Shown here: positions 35,486 through 43,789 of the stretch, piece by piece
Layout of the letters: every line of letters begins with the position of its first letter
How positions within the stretch are numbered: the first letter of the stretch is position 1
DNA from: Glycomyces arizonensis DSM 44726
Lineage (GTDB): Bacteria > Actinomycetota > Actinomycetes > Mycobacteriales > Micromonosporaceae
Direction of reading: 5' to 3'
Assembly (NCBI RefSeq): GCF_000482705.1
Contig: NZ_AXWO01000025.1
Coordinates: 1 to 64,000, forward strand
Length of the DNA stretch: 64,000 nt
Made by a program: the position numbers and the translations under genes
The notes under the pieces: model-generated
What the model was told of the DNA's origin: nothing
The model's input: the letters and a program-made list of their open reading frames with translations, nothing else
Database searches by the model: none

Positions 35486-36610
35486 GTGAACGAGCCCAAG
35501 GTCGGCGAAGCCGACGCAACCGCACCGGCCGACCGGCGGCCCCCGGCCGAGGCCGAGCACCGCCGTGATGGCGAGGGCATGGCCGCCGACATCGCCGAGC
35601 AGCCCGATGTCCTGGCCCGCCTGCTCGACCACGGCCGCGACGACATCGCGGCCGTCGCCGCCCGCGTCGCGCAGCACCGGCCCCGCTCCATCGTCTTCAC
35701 CGCGCGCGGCACCTCCGACCACGCCGCCCTCTACGCCGCCTACCTCACCGAGATCCGCCTCGGCCTGCCCTCCAGCCTCGCCAGCCCCTCGGTCGTCACC
35801 GTCTACGACTCGCGCCCCGACTGGTCCGACAGCCTCGTCATCGCCGTGAGCCAATCCGGCGGCTCGCCCGACCTCGCCCAAGTCGTCGCCGCCGCCCGCG
35901 CCTCCGGCGCGCTCACGCTCGCCGTCACCAACAACCCCGAATCGCGCCTGGCCGCCGAGGCCGAACTCCACCTCGACATCCGCGCCGGACACGAGCGCGC
36001 CGTCGCCGCCACCAAGACCTACACCGCCGAGCTGCTCACGCTCCTGCTGCTCATCGAGGGCATCCGCACCGGCACCGGACGGATCGACCCCGGCGAGGCC
36101 GCCGCGCTCGACAAGCTGCCCGAACTGGCCCACGACGTCCTCGACGGCTCCGGCGCCGACGAACTGGCCGGACGCTACCGCTTCGCAGACCGGTTCGTGA
36201 CCACGGGCCGCGGCTACGCCTACCCGACGGCGCGCGAGACCGCTTTGAAGCTCATGGAGACCTCGTACCTGCCGTCGCTGGCGTTCTCCGGCGCCGACCT
36301 GCTCCATGGACCGCTGGCGATGACCGACCCCGGCGTGCCGGTGCTCGCCGTCGTCGGATCCGGCCCCGGCGGCCACGCGATGTGGAACGTGCTGACGCAG
36401 CTCGGCCGCCAGCGCGCGGACGTGGTGGTGGTCGGAGCGGCGGACCTGCCCGACCAGACGGCCCGGCTGCGGACCCCCGCGGTCGACGAGCGACTGGCGG
36501 CTGTGCTGGACATCCTTCCCCTGCAACAACTCGCGCTCCACCTGGCGATCGAGCGCGGTGAGAACCCGGACGCGCCAAGAGGTCTGAAGAAGATCACCGA
36601 GACCATGTGA
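35486..36610 (+). CDS. Double SIS-domain sugar-phosphate isomerase/deaminase (GlmS C-terminal-like)
   Basis: A 374-residue protein from GTG 35486 (AAGGAG site). Two SIS domains follow a 30-residue disordered start. The first has IVFTARGTSDHAALYAAYLTE, VIAVSQSGGSPDLAQVV and VAATKTYTAELLTLLLL. The second has TTGRGYAYPTARETALKLMET and FSGADLLHGPLAM. This is the isomerase half of glucosamine-6-phosphate synthase without the glutaminase domain, as in GlmD/AgaS/NagB-II enzymes that deaminate or isomerise amino-sugar phosphates. There is no sugar transporter beside it. A decayed copy of its codons for about residues 270-328 occurs at 39621-39738. Confidence 0.87.
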   Translation: MNEPKVGEADATAPADRRPPAEAEHRRDGEGMAADIAEQPDVLARLLDHGRDDIAAVAARVAQHRPRSIVFTARGTSDHAALYAAYLTEIRLGLPSSLASPSVVTVYDSRPDWSDSLVIAVSQSGGSPDLAQVVAAARASGALTLAVTNNPESRLAAEAELHLDIRAGHERAVAATKTYTAELLTLLLLIEGIRTGTGRIDPGEAAALDKLPELAHDVLDGSGADELAGRYRFADRFVTTGRGYAYPTARETALKLMETSYLPSLAFSGADLLHGPLAMTDPGVPVLAVVGSGPGGHAMWNVLTQLGRQRADVVVVGAADLPDQTARLRTPAVDERLAAVLDILPLQQLALHLAIERGENPDAPRGLKKITETM

Positions 36611-36923
36611 GCCGCCCCGCGGGCGGGAGGCGCCGGGGCGGGGCAGTGGCGCGTCGAGATCCGCGTGCTCGTGCACGCCGCGGGCGGGAGGCGCCGGGAC
36701 CACCGAATTCGGCCCAACGGACTGTGCGAGAGCGCCCCGCGCGCGGGGCGCTGTTCTGGTAGTCCCACAGGATTGCGGTGCCCGTCATGCGAGCGCTCCG
36801 CGCGGGACGCCGGTGCGTCCGGCGGAGCGTCTCCGGAGAGCCGAGCGCGTTCCGCGCTGCCTGGAAGCTCTTGTTCACGTTCGGTTCACCTCGGCGTTCC
36901 CCGATTTCGGTAGGCTGCGCAGT
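36611..36923. other. Non-coding interval with direct repeat
   Basis: No gene is supported here. A 20-base direct repeat, CGCGGGCGGGAGGCGCCGGG, occurs at 36618-36637 and 36679-36698. A perfect 22-bp GC palindrome follows at 36731-36752 (listed as terminator). The upstream region of the next gene starts around 36870. Confidence 0.45.
36731..36752 (+). terminator. Terminator after the SIS gene
   Basis: A perfect 22-bp GC-rich palindrome (11-bp arms) followed by GTTCTGGT, 120 bases after the SIS gene stop. Confidence 0.65.
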
Positions 36924-38156
36924 ATGCAGGCCCCCGCCACCTCGACGTCTACCACCGAGATCGTCTGGCACGACAGGCGTTACACGGCCCGCGCGATCGC
37001 CGGAGGGGCGGCGTTCGAGCTCTATTCGGACACGCACGAGAACGGGTTCCAGCCGAGCGGCGGGGCCTTCCACCGGTACGTCCACGCCTCCGAAGTGTCC
37101 AGCGAGGGAGGCGAACTGCTGCGCGCCGGCGTGGCGCCGGTGTCGGTCCCGGTGATGCCCGGGGCCGACTTCGGCACCGTCCACCGGTACAGCCAGAATC
37201 CGCGCATCGAGGCCGCCGAGCGGGCACTGGTGGCGGCGGTGCGGGCGACGGCGTTCGTCACGGTCGGCACCCGCATGGTCAAGCCGCTCAACCGACACCA
37301 GGTGACACGCCAGCTCACGGCGGCACCGCTGGTGAGCGGGGTGTGCTTCCGCGAGTTCGACGTGGCGCACCTGCGCACGCCCGGCGACCGCGTGGTGCTG
37401 GCCGGCGATCCCGACAACGTCGGCGACGTCGCCTACGCGATGCGCTGGCGCGCGATCTGCGCGTGCGACTACGTCAGCACCGAGGCGGGCAACTTCCCGG
37501 GCCTGGTGAACATGCCCGGCCGTGAGCGGCGCGGCTCGATGATCCTCGGCACGGGCTTCCTGCCGAGCGGCCGCCACCTCATCCCCGAGTTCGCGACGGC
37601 CGACCTCGCCGACCTGCCGCTGCCCGCGCGGGCCGAGATCCTGGCCTACACGCCCGAGGGCACCGAGATCTCGCTGTTCCAGTACCAGCCGCAGACGAAC
37701 GTGTGGGACCGCGTGGCCGGAGCCAGGCACCGCGACCTGATCAGCCGCATCCCCGGTCTGGAGAACGGGCGCGCGCTGTTCAGGGTCGACCCGTCCGTGC
37801 ACGCCGGGCTGCTCGGCGAGCACGAGGGCGAGCGGGTGCCGGTCACGGCCGACCCCGGGCACGGCTTCGGCGCCTATGTGCGGGGTGCGGTGAGCCGCAA
37901 CCCGGTGACGGACGCGAAGCGGTTCTACACGAAGGCGCGCTGGCGGGACGTGGACGTGCTGGTGCTGAGCCGGAACGAGGACTGGGTGCGCCTGCGGCTG
38001 GAGCACCCCGACGTCGAGTCGGCGATGACCACGGGAGCGGCGTGCGTGGAGCGCGCGGTCTACGAGTGCTGGGCGCCGAGGGCCGAGCTCGAGGATCCTC
38101 GGACGGTCACAGTGGAGTACCTCCTCTCGGGAAGCGGTGCCTGCGGACGGTCGTAG
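36924..38156 (+). CDS. Unknown protein, 410 residues
   Basis: I do not recognise this protein. ATG 36924 gives 410 residues with normal high-GC codon bias, so the gene is real. It is soluble, with no signal peptide or membrane helix. Notable stretches are EIVWHDRRYTARAIAGGAAFELYSD at the start, ICACDYVSTEAGNFPGLVNM in the middle and RFYTKARWRDVDVLVLSRNEDWVRLRLEHPD near the end. The alternating hydrophobic pattern suggests a beta-rich fold. It lies between the SIS gene and dprA with no operon partner. A heptanucleotide tandem repeat begins 44 bases after its stop. Confidence 0.7.
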   Translation: MQAPATSTSTTEIVWHDRRYTARAIAGGAAFELYSDTHENGFQPSGGAFHRYVHASEVSSEGGELLRAGVAPVSVPVMPGADFGTVHRYSQNPRIEAAERALVAAVRATAFVTVGTRMVKPLNRHQVTRQLTAAPLVSGVCFREFDVAHLRTPGDRVVLAGDPDNVGDVAYAMRWRAICACDYVSTEAGNFPGLVNMPGRERRGSMILGTGFLPSGRHLIPEFATADLADLPLPARAEILAYTPEGTEISLFQYQPQTNVWDRVAGARHRDLISRIPGLENGRALFRVDPSVHAGLLGEHEGERVPVTADPGHGFGAYVRGAVSRNPVTDAKRFYTKARWRDVDVLVLSRNEDWVRLRLEHPDVESAMTTGAACVERAVYECWAPRAELEDPRTVTVEYLLSGSGACGRS

Positions 38157-38200
38157 TGGTCGTGGCGGTTGCGGTGGAGGTGCCGGGCGGGGCACCATCG

Positions 38201-38312
38201 CTCGGTGCTCGGTGCTCGGTGCTCGGTGCTCGGTGCTCGGTGCTCGGTGCTCGGTGCTCGGTGCTCGGTGCTCGGTGCTCGGTGCTCGGTGCTCGGTGCC
38301 CGGTGCCCGGTG
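38201..38312. repeat. Heptanucleotide tandem repeat (CTCGGTG, 14 perfect plus 2 variant copies)
   Basis: Fourteen exact copies of CTCGGTG run from 38201 to 38298, followed by two CCCGGTG copies to 38312. The array sits between the convergent ends of the unknown gene (stop 38156) and dprA (stop 38324). The perfect copies point to recent slippage or expansion. Similar 7-bp repeats occur at 39537-39578 on the other side of dprA. Confidence 0.95.
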
Positions 38313-38323
38313 TGTTCCTTCCC

Positions 38324-39487
38324 TTATTTCACCTTGCTTCTCGCCAGGCGCCACCTCCCGTCCTGCAACTCCACCCAGCCCAGCTCCCTGAGCCGGTCCA
38401 ATGTCTCGGCCGCCGTCACCACCGGCACCCCCGCCGCGGCCGCCAGTCTTCCCTCGTCCCGCACGAAGCCCAGCGGCAGCGCCTCGACCAGCCGCGCCTG
38501 GACCTCTGTCAGGTCGTCGAACGGCCTCCTCTGCCTCGGCGGCTCCGGCGCCATCGGCCCGCCGATCCCCGTCACGTCCTCGATGACCTCCTCGGCCCTC
38601 GTCACCAACCGCGCCGCCCACGGCTCCCTCGCGAGCCGGTGCACCCCGACCGAGGACGACGACGTCACCGGCCCCGGCGTGAACATCAGCACCCGCTCCA
38701 GCTCGGCCGTGTGCCTGGCCGTGTTGCGCGCCCCCGACCGCATCCCCGCCTCGACGACCACCGTCCCCGCCGCCAGCGCCGCTATCACGCGGTTGCGCGT
38801 CAAGAACCGATGCTTCATCGGCGACGAGCAGGGCGGCCACTCGCTCACCAGCATGCCCTTCTGGACGATCACGTCGAACATCGAGCGATTGGACTGCGGA
38901 TACGGTTGCTCGACCCCCGAGGCCAGCACCGCGACCGTCGGCCCGCCGCGCCCCATCGAGCCCATGTGCGCCGCCCGGTCGATGCCGAGCGCGCCTCCGG
39001 AGACCACCGTCCACCCGGCCTCGGCCAGATCGGCCGCGAGGAACTGGGCGACGTGCTTCCCGTACCCGCTCGCCGCCCGCGCCCCGACGATGGCGACCGA
39101 TCGGCGGCACATCGCCGCCAGGTCCCCGTCGCCGCGCACCCACAGGCAGCGCGGCGGGCGCAGGTGCGGCTCGTCGGTGTCGCAGATCAGGAGCAGGTCG
39201 CGCAGCTGCTCCGGCCATTCGGGGTCGCCAGGGATCAGGACCCGGGACCCGCACGCCTCGGTGGCGCTGACGAGCGCCTCGCACCGCTCGCGTGGATTGC
39301 GGGTGCAGGCGACGGCCGCGCTCGTGATGCGACGGAGTCGTTCGGGTATCTCGCCCTCCCAGATGCATCTGACCGCCTCGACCGGTCCGACGTCGCCGAG
39401 GAGGTCGTCGAGTTCGGCGTCGCCGGGCTCGACCATTGAGGACAGCAGCATGAGCGCGTGGCGCGGATCGTCGGGAAGATTGGTCAC
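38324..39487 (-). CDS. dprA: DNA-processing protein DprA
   Basis: A 387-residue DprA/Smf protein that loads RecA onto incoming single-stranded DNA during transformation. The extended Rossmann core reads RSVAIVGARAASGYGKHVAQFLAADL, VVSGGALGIDRAAHMGSM and PKG..VSEWPP-like LVSEWPPCSSPMKHRFLTRNRVIAALA. A C-terminal winged-helix-like tail ends WVELQDGRWRLA. GTG 39487 behind GGAGGAG is the start. In most actinobacteria dprA abuts comM; here 294 bases with a tandem repeat and a foreign gene fragment separate them. A second heptamer array follows its stop. Confidence 0.92.
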   Translation of the reverse strand: MTNLPDDPRHALMLLSSMVEPGDAELDDLLGDVGPVEAVRCIWEGEIPERLRRITSAAVACTRNPRERCEALVSATEACGSRVLIPGDPEWPEQLRDLLLICDTDEPHLRPPRCLWVRGDGDLAAMCRRSVAIVGARAASGYGKHVAQFLAADLAEAGWTVVSGGALGIDRAAHMGSMGRGGPTVAVLASGVEQPYPQSNRSMFDVIVQKGMLVSEWPPCSSPMKHRFLTRNRVIAALAAGTVVVEAGMRSGARNTARHTAELERVLMFTPGPVTSSSSVGVHRLAREPWAARLVTRAEEVIEDVTGIGGPMAPEPPRQRRPFDDLTEVQARLVEALPLGFVRDEGRLAAAAGVPVVTAAETLDRLRELGWVELQDGRWRLARSKVK

Positions 39488-39536
39488 GACTCCTCCAGGT
39501 GTTGATCGATGCGGTGGTGCGGCGGGACGATCCGCC

Positions 39537-39578
39537 GTTGCGGGTTGCGGGTTGCGGGTTGCGGGTTGCGGGTTGCGG
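39537..39578. repeat. Heptanucleotide tandem repeat (GTTGCGG, 6 copies)
   Basis: Six exact head-to-tail copies of GTTGCGG lie between dprA and comM, 49 bases upstream of the dprA start codon. Changes in copy number would alter spacing in the dprA leader. Confidence 0.95.
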
Positions 39579-39620
39579 GTCGTTCCTGCCGCTTTATCGA
39601 CCTCCCTTCTTCGGTGCCTA

Positions 39621-39738
39621 CCTGTTCCACGGTCGCGCCGGCGATGACCGATCCCGGCGCGCCGGTGCTCGCCGTCGTCGGATCCGGGCCCGGCGGCCAC
39701 TCGGAGCGGCGGAACTGTCCGACCAGACGGCCCGGCTC
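39621..39738 (+). pseudogene. Decayed internal fragment of the SIS-domain gene
   Basis: About 118 bases match 36296-36470 of the SIS gene, including a long near-identical run (TGACCGA.CCCGGCG.GCCGGTGCTCGCCGTCGTCGGATCCGG with single changes). The copy lacks the 57 bases corresponding to 36375-36431 and has one- or two-base shifts, so it is not translatable. It lies on the + strand inside the comM-dprA gap, next to the GTTGCGG repeat, and is probably a relic of a duplication or illegitimate recombination. Confidence 0.85.
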
Positions 39739-39781
39739 CCACCGCACGCCGCCGACCTCTCTTCGGTGCGCGGCAGCGCGT

Positions 39782-41323
39782 TCAGGTGATCGTGTAGCCC
39801 AAGCGCAGCTCGCTCGCCGCCGTGACGTCCTCGGCGGTCGGCTCGTCGTGCCGGTGCAGGTCGCCGATCGTCCAGGCGAGCTTCAGGATCCGGTCGTAGC
39901 CCCTCGCCGTGATGCGCTCGGCCATCAGCAGCTCGTCGGCGGTCCGGGTCGTCCCCGGCGGCAGCCGCCACTTCGCCGACCGCAGCGCCGGACCGGGCAC
40001 CTCGCTGTTGAGCCTCCAGACCTCGCCCGCCTCGGCCCATCTCGCCGCGGCCGCCTCCCGAGCCTTCGCGACGCGCTTCGCCACCGGCCCCGACGGCTCG
40101 GCGTCGGCCTGGTCCGCCAGGATCGCCGAGGGCGGCACCGACGGCAGGTCCACCCGCAGGTCGATCCGGTCGATCAGCGGCCTGGAGATCCGGCTCAGGT
40201 ACCGGTGCTTGATCCTCGCCGGACACGTGCAGTCGTGCGGCTTGCTCGGCGCGCACGGGCACGGATTCGCGGCCAGCACCAGCATCACCTTCGCCGGATA
40301 GCGGATCGACGCGTTCGCGCGGCGGATCTGCACCTCCCCGCTCTCCAGCGGCTGGCGCAGCGCGTCCAGCACCGGCCTCTTCCACTCGGGCGCTTCGTCC
40401 ATGAACAACACGCCTCGGTGCGCCAGCGCCAGCGAGCCCGGGCCCACCTGACCGTGGCCGCCGCCGACCAGCGCCTGCATCGTCATCGAGTGGTGCGGGG
40501 CCTCGAACGGCGCGTGGCGGATCAGCTCCGCCGAGCCGCCGGTGAAGCGGCCGCGCAGCGAGTGCAGCGACGTCACCTCCACGGCCTCGGCGTCCGACAG
40601 CGGCGGCAGGATCGACGGCAGTCGCTCGGCCAACATGGTCTTTCCCGCTCCAGGCGGTCCCAAGAGGAACATGTGGTGCCCGCCCGCGGCGGCGATCTCC
40701 AGTGCCCTCCGCGCCATCGGCTGCCCGCGCAGGTCCGCCAGGTCGGGGATCTTCGGCGCCGCGGCCGTCTGGGCGGGCAGGGCCGGGTCCAGTTCGGCCT
40801 GGCCGTACAGCCAGGCGACGAGCGTGGACAGGTTCCGCGGCGCCAGCACTGTCATGCCGTCGACCAGCGCCGCCTCGTTCGCGTTGTCGGGCGACACGAT
40901 CGCGGTCGTCAGGCCCGCCTGGTGTGCGGCCATGAGCGCCGGGAGCGTCCCCGGCACCGATCGCAGGCTGCCGTCCAGACCGAGCTCGGCCAGCAGGACG
41001 GCGCCTTCGAGCCGGTGCCCGGGGACCATGTCGTCGGCGCACATGATCGTGATGGCCAGGGCGAGGTCCGCGGCCGAGCCCGTGGTCGGCAGCGAGGCCG
41101 GACCGAAATTGACGGAAACCGACTTGTCGGGAAAACTCAGCGCCGAGTTGGCCATCGCCGCTCGGACGCGCGTCTGCGCCTGGTTGACGACGCTGTCCGG
41201 CAGTCCCGACATGCGCACCGCCTCGCTGGCCTTGGAGGCGGACTTGAAGACCGAGGCCTCGACGGTGACCACGATCCCGGTGGTGCCGATCAGGCAGATC
41301 GTGCTGGTGCGGCTGTAACCCAT
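39782..41323 (-). CDS. comM: ComM-type Mg-chelatase-like AAA+ ATPase
   Basis: A 513-residue YifB/ComM protein, a helicase-like ATPase assisting branch migration during natural transformation. The N-terminal Lon-like fold has VNFGPASLPTTGSAADLALAI. The AAA core has FLLGPPGAGKTMLAERLPSILP (Walker A), HRGVLFMDEAPEWKRPVLDALRQPLESG (Walker B) and a zinc-ribbon-like PCPCAPSKPHDCTCP insertion. It ends with the sensor-2 helix region. ATG 41323 is the start, overlapping the end of yraN. With yraN and dprA it forms the standard actinobacterial cluster. Confidence 0.93.
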   Translation of the reverse strand: MGYSRTSTICLIGTTGIVVTVEASVFKSASKASEAVRMSGLPDSVVNQAQTRVRAAMANSALSFPDKSVSVNFGPASLPTTGSAADLALAITIMCADDMVPGHRLEGAVLLAELGLDGSLRSVPGTLPALMAAHQAGLTTAIVSPDNANEAALVDGMTVLAPRNLSTLVAWLYGQAELDPALPAQTAAAPKIPDLADLRGQPMARRALEIAAAGGHHMFLLGPPGAGKTMLAERLPSILPPLSDAEAVEVTSLHSLRGRFTGGSAELIRHAPFEAPHHSMTMQALVGGGHGQVGPGSLALAHRGVLFMDEAPEWKRPVLDALRQPLESGEVQIRRANASIRYPAKVMLVLAANPCPCAPSKPHDCTCPARIKHRYLSRISRPLIDRIDLRVDLPSVPPSAILADQADAEPSGPVAKRVAKAREAAAARWAEAGEVWRLNSEVPGPALRSAKWRLPPGTTRTADELLMAERITARGYDRILKLAWTIGDLHRHDEPTAEDVTAASELRLGYTIT

Positions 41324-41330
41324 GTCTGGT

Positions 41331-41690
41331 CCCCCAAAGGTGCTCGAGTTCGATGCGGCTGGTGTCGGCGACGGTCAAGGCCACCCTGTCGACTCGCCAC
41401 GGCTGGTCCGCACGGCAGTGCTCGTTCAGCCAGGCGCGGGCGAGCCACGAGACGCGCTGGAGCTTCTCGCCGTCGACCGCCTCCAGCGGGCCGCCGTAGC
41501 GCTGCGAGCGGCGGGTCTTGACCTCGCAGAAGACGACGACGTCGGCCTGGCGGGCGATGAGGTCGAGCTCGCCGCGGCGGTGGTGCCAGTTGCGGTCGAG
41601 GACCTGCATGCGGTCGCGCCGCAGGTGCGCGGCGGCGAAGCGCTCGCCGAGGCGGCCCAGTTCGTGGGGGCTGACCTGTCGGATGTTCAC
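41331..41690 (-). CDS. yraN: YraN-family (UPF0102) endonuclease-like protein, no in-frame stop
   Basis: A YraN protein starting at GTG 41690, which overlaps the M23 gene stop (GTGA). The PD-(D/E)XK-like core is intact: LGERFAAAHL, WHHRRGELDLIARQADVVVFCEVKTR, and the ending RVDRVALTVADTSRIELEHLWG. The family normally stops just after the LEH motif (about 120 residues). Here there is no stop: the frame stays open through the whole of comM to about 39618. A G5 run at 41331-41335 lies exactly at the expected end, and one extra base there would bring a TGA after 13 more codons. Only the recognisable 120 residues are given. Confidence 0.8.
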
Positions 41691-42508
41691 GGCGCCTCCC
41701 CGGTGGGCCGGGGGAGGAGCCGCACCTGGCCCCGTCCGAAGAGCAGGAGCGGGTCGAGGTAGGCCGAGCCGCGCTTGAGGCCGAGATGGAGGCAGGCGGC
41801 GGTGGGACACGAGGCGTGGCCCGCCGCGAGATGCCCGATGGTCTGGCCCGCCGTGACGGTGTCGCCCTCGTGGACGAGGGGGTCGACGGGTTCGTAAGTG
41901 GTGCGGATGCCGCCGGGGTGGTCGACGCTCACGACTCCGCGGCCGGCGAGGGTTCCGGCGAACACGACCGTGCCGGGGCCGACGGCGGTCACCGGATGGT
42001 CGGTCGCGGCGGCGAAGTCGACCCCGCGGTGGCCCGGCAGCCACGGAAGCGGCGGCGGGTCGAAGCGGGTGGCCGGGTCGACGGATCCGACCGGCGCCTC
42101 CCAGCGCCCGGTCCGCCACGCGGAGTCGAGCCGCGGCGTGGGGGAGGGCGGGCCGGTGTCGGCCGCGATCGGCTTCGCGGCCGTCCGCCATCGTTCCTCG
42201 GATTCGGGCGCCCGCATCGCCGTGGAGTCGTCGTGGTGCGTTCCGGTGCCGGTGCGCCGTTCCGCCGAAGAAGGCGTGTCGGCGTCGAGCGTCGGCGAGG
42301 CGTTCGGTGAGCGGTCTTCGGGCGCGGGCCGGGGCGGTGATATGCCGGTTCGCGGCGCGGTATTCGGTGCGTGCCGCTCGGCATTGTCCTGGGCCGTTCC
42401 GGCGGTGACCTGGGCCGCTTCGGCGATCGTCGGCCAGAGGTTCGCCCCCGCCGCGAGGAGGGAGCCGCTGATCGCGGCTATGACCATTGCTTTGTGTAGT
42501 CGTTGCAT
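41687..42508 (-). CDS. Secreted M23-family peptidase-like protein, probably non-catalytic
   Basis: A 273-residue exported protein. The signal peptide MQRLHKAMVIAAISGSLLAA extends to a cleavage site near AEA (residue 31). A long Thr/Pro/Arg-rich linker follows, then a LytM/M23 domain from about residue 170. That domain has LPGHRGVDFAA (zinc ligands H and D), TTYEPVDPLVHEGDTVTAGQTIGHL, and CLHLGLKRG where a catalytic enzyme has H-x-H. The first histidine is replaced by cysteine, so it may bind or regulate cell wall enzymes rather than cut. The location upstream of yraN and divergent from rpsB matches the mycobacterial locus. Confidence 0.85.
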   Translation of the reverse strand: MQRLHKAMVIAAISGSLLAAGANLWPTIAEAAQVTAGTAQDNAERHAPNTAPRTGISPPRPAPEDRSPNASPTLDADTPSSAERRTGTGTHHDDSTAMRAPESEERWRTAAKPIAADTGPPSPTPRLDSAWRTGRWEAPVGSVDPATRFDPPPLPWLPGHRGVDFAAATDHPVTAVGPGTVVFAGTLAGRGVVSVDHPGGIRTTYEPVDPLVHEGDTVTAGQTIGHLAAGHASCPTAACLHLGLKRGSAYLDPLLLFGRGQVRLLPRPTGEAP

Positions 42509-42944
42509 AACGCAATGGTGGGGTCGTTGTCCAGGGTTGGCAAGAAAAAGTTTTTTGCCTGTGGATAACTCCGAACGTCCCCCTGTGGATAACTTGCGAA
42601 CCACCGTGTTGGTTGAGGTATTCGTCCCCTGTTCGGCCGATCCCGAGCGGGTGACCCATCGCCTCTGTCACTGCCGTCCACCGTCCTCGCGGCGGTGCTC
42701 ACCGCCCGCGTACACTCGTCAGAGCGGCAAGGCGCGGCTCTATCGCGCGCAATGCCGACTTCGCGCGCTCGTCGCGGTCGAGACCACACCATCGCCATTC
42801 AGCAGTGGGAGAGGTCTGACCATAGCGATCTCCCAGGTCCGGGACTTCCCGGTTGCATGATCGCCGCAGACGGGCGCCAGGCGCGGGGCACTCGGACTTC
42901 GAGCACCGCCCCGCAAGTAACCAGGGAAAGAAAGGAATACAACC
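42509..42944. promoter_or_regulatory. rpsB/M23 divergent control region with two DnaA-box-like sites
   Basis: No gene is supported in these 436 bases. TGTGGATAA occurs at 42560-42568 and again at 42584-42592. The first is preceded by CAAGAAAAAGTTTTTTGCC. This arrangement is nearly the same as at 527-559. A leader for rpsB follows, and ribosomal protein S2 may regulate it, but no structure was identified. The rpsB ribosome-binding site is AAAGGAAT. Confidence 0.5.
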
Positions 42945-43778
42945 GTGTCGGTTGTCACCATGAGGCAGCTGCTGGAAAGCGGCGTGCACTTCGGGCACCA
43001 GACCCGTCGCTGGAACCCGAAGATGAAGCGGTACATCCTCACCGACCGCAACGGCATCTACGTCATCGACCTGCGCCAGACGGTGGACTACGCCGAGAAG
43101 GCCCACGACTTCGTCAAGAACGTCGTCGCCGAGGGCGGCGAGGTCCTCTTCGTCGGCACCAAGAAGCAGGCCCAGGAGGCGGTCTCCGAGCAGGCCGCCC
43201 GCGTCGGCATGCCCTTCGTCAACCACCGTTGGCTCGGCGGCATGCTCACCAACTTCCAGACCATCCAGAAGCGCCTGATGCGCCTCAAGGAACTCGAGAT
43301 CATCGAGGCCAACGGTGCGGCCAACCGCACCAAGAAGGAAATGCTCCAGCTGATGCGCGAGAAGGACAAGCTCGAGCGCACGCTCGGCGGCCTCCGCGAC
43401 ATGGAGAAGACCCCGCAGGCGATCTGGATCGTCGACACCAAGAAAGAGCACATCGCCGTCGACGAGGCCCGCAAGCTCGGCATCCCCGTCGTCGCGATCC
43501 TCGACACCAACTGCGACCCCGACGAGGTCGACTACCCGGTCCCGGGCAACGACGACGCGATCCGCTCCGTCGCCCTGCTGACCAAGATCATCGCCGACGG
43601 CGCGGCCGAGGGCCTCATGGCCCGCTCCGGCGGCGGCGACGCCAAGGCCGGCAAGGCCGAGGGCGAGCCGCTCGCCGAGTGGGAGAAGGACCTCCTCGAC
43701 GCCGAGAAGACCCAGGACACCGAGAAGGCCGTCGAGCCCGCGGGCGAGGCGACCTCCGAAGACGCCGACAAGCAGTAA
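42945..43778 (+). CDS. rpsB: Small-subunit ribosomal protein uS2
   Basis: A 277-residue ribosomal protein. [25 protein letters not shown] opens the domain. It is followed by [47 protein letters not shown] and [32 protein letters not shown]. The final 50 residues are an acidic, low-complexity tail typical of actinobacteria. GTG 42945 is the start. The tsf gene follows 11 bases later, and the two are cotranscribed in essentially all bacteria. Confidence 0.97.
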   Translation: MSVVTMRQLLESGVHFGHQTRRWNPKMKRYILTDRNGIYVIDLRQTVDYAEKAHDFVKNVVAEGGEVLFVGTKKQAQEAVSEQAARVGMPFVNHRWLGGMLTNFQTIQKRLMRLKELEIIEANGAANRTKKEMLQLMREKDKLERTLGGLRDMEKTPQAIWIVDTKKEHIAVDEARKLGIPVVAILDTNCDPDEVDYPVPGNDDAIRSVALLTKIIADGAAEGLMARSGGGDAKAGKAEGEPLAEWEKDLLDAEKTQDTEKAVEPAGEATSEDADKQ

Positions 43779-43789
43779 GAAGGGGAGCA

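Noticed and set aside
38201-38312. Possible CRISPR array
   Set aside because: The repeats are 7 bases long and head-to-tail with no spacers, and no cas gene is present.
38169-38400. Open frames through the CTCGGTG array encoding repeated ARCSVLG-type heptapeptides
   Set aside because: All three frames are open only because the 7-bp unit lacks stops; there is no ribosome-binding site or homologous flank.
39618-41330. A 1017-codon frame continuing YraN through comM as one large protein
   Set aside because: The region after LEHLWG has no domain features and comM is clearly encoded in another frame; more likely an indel or missing stop.
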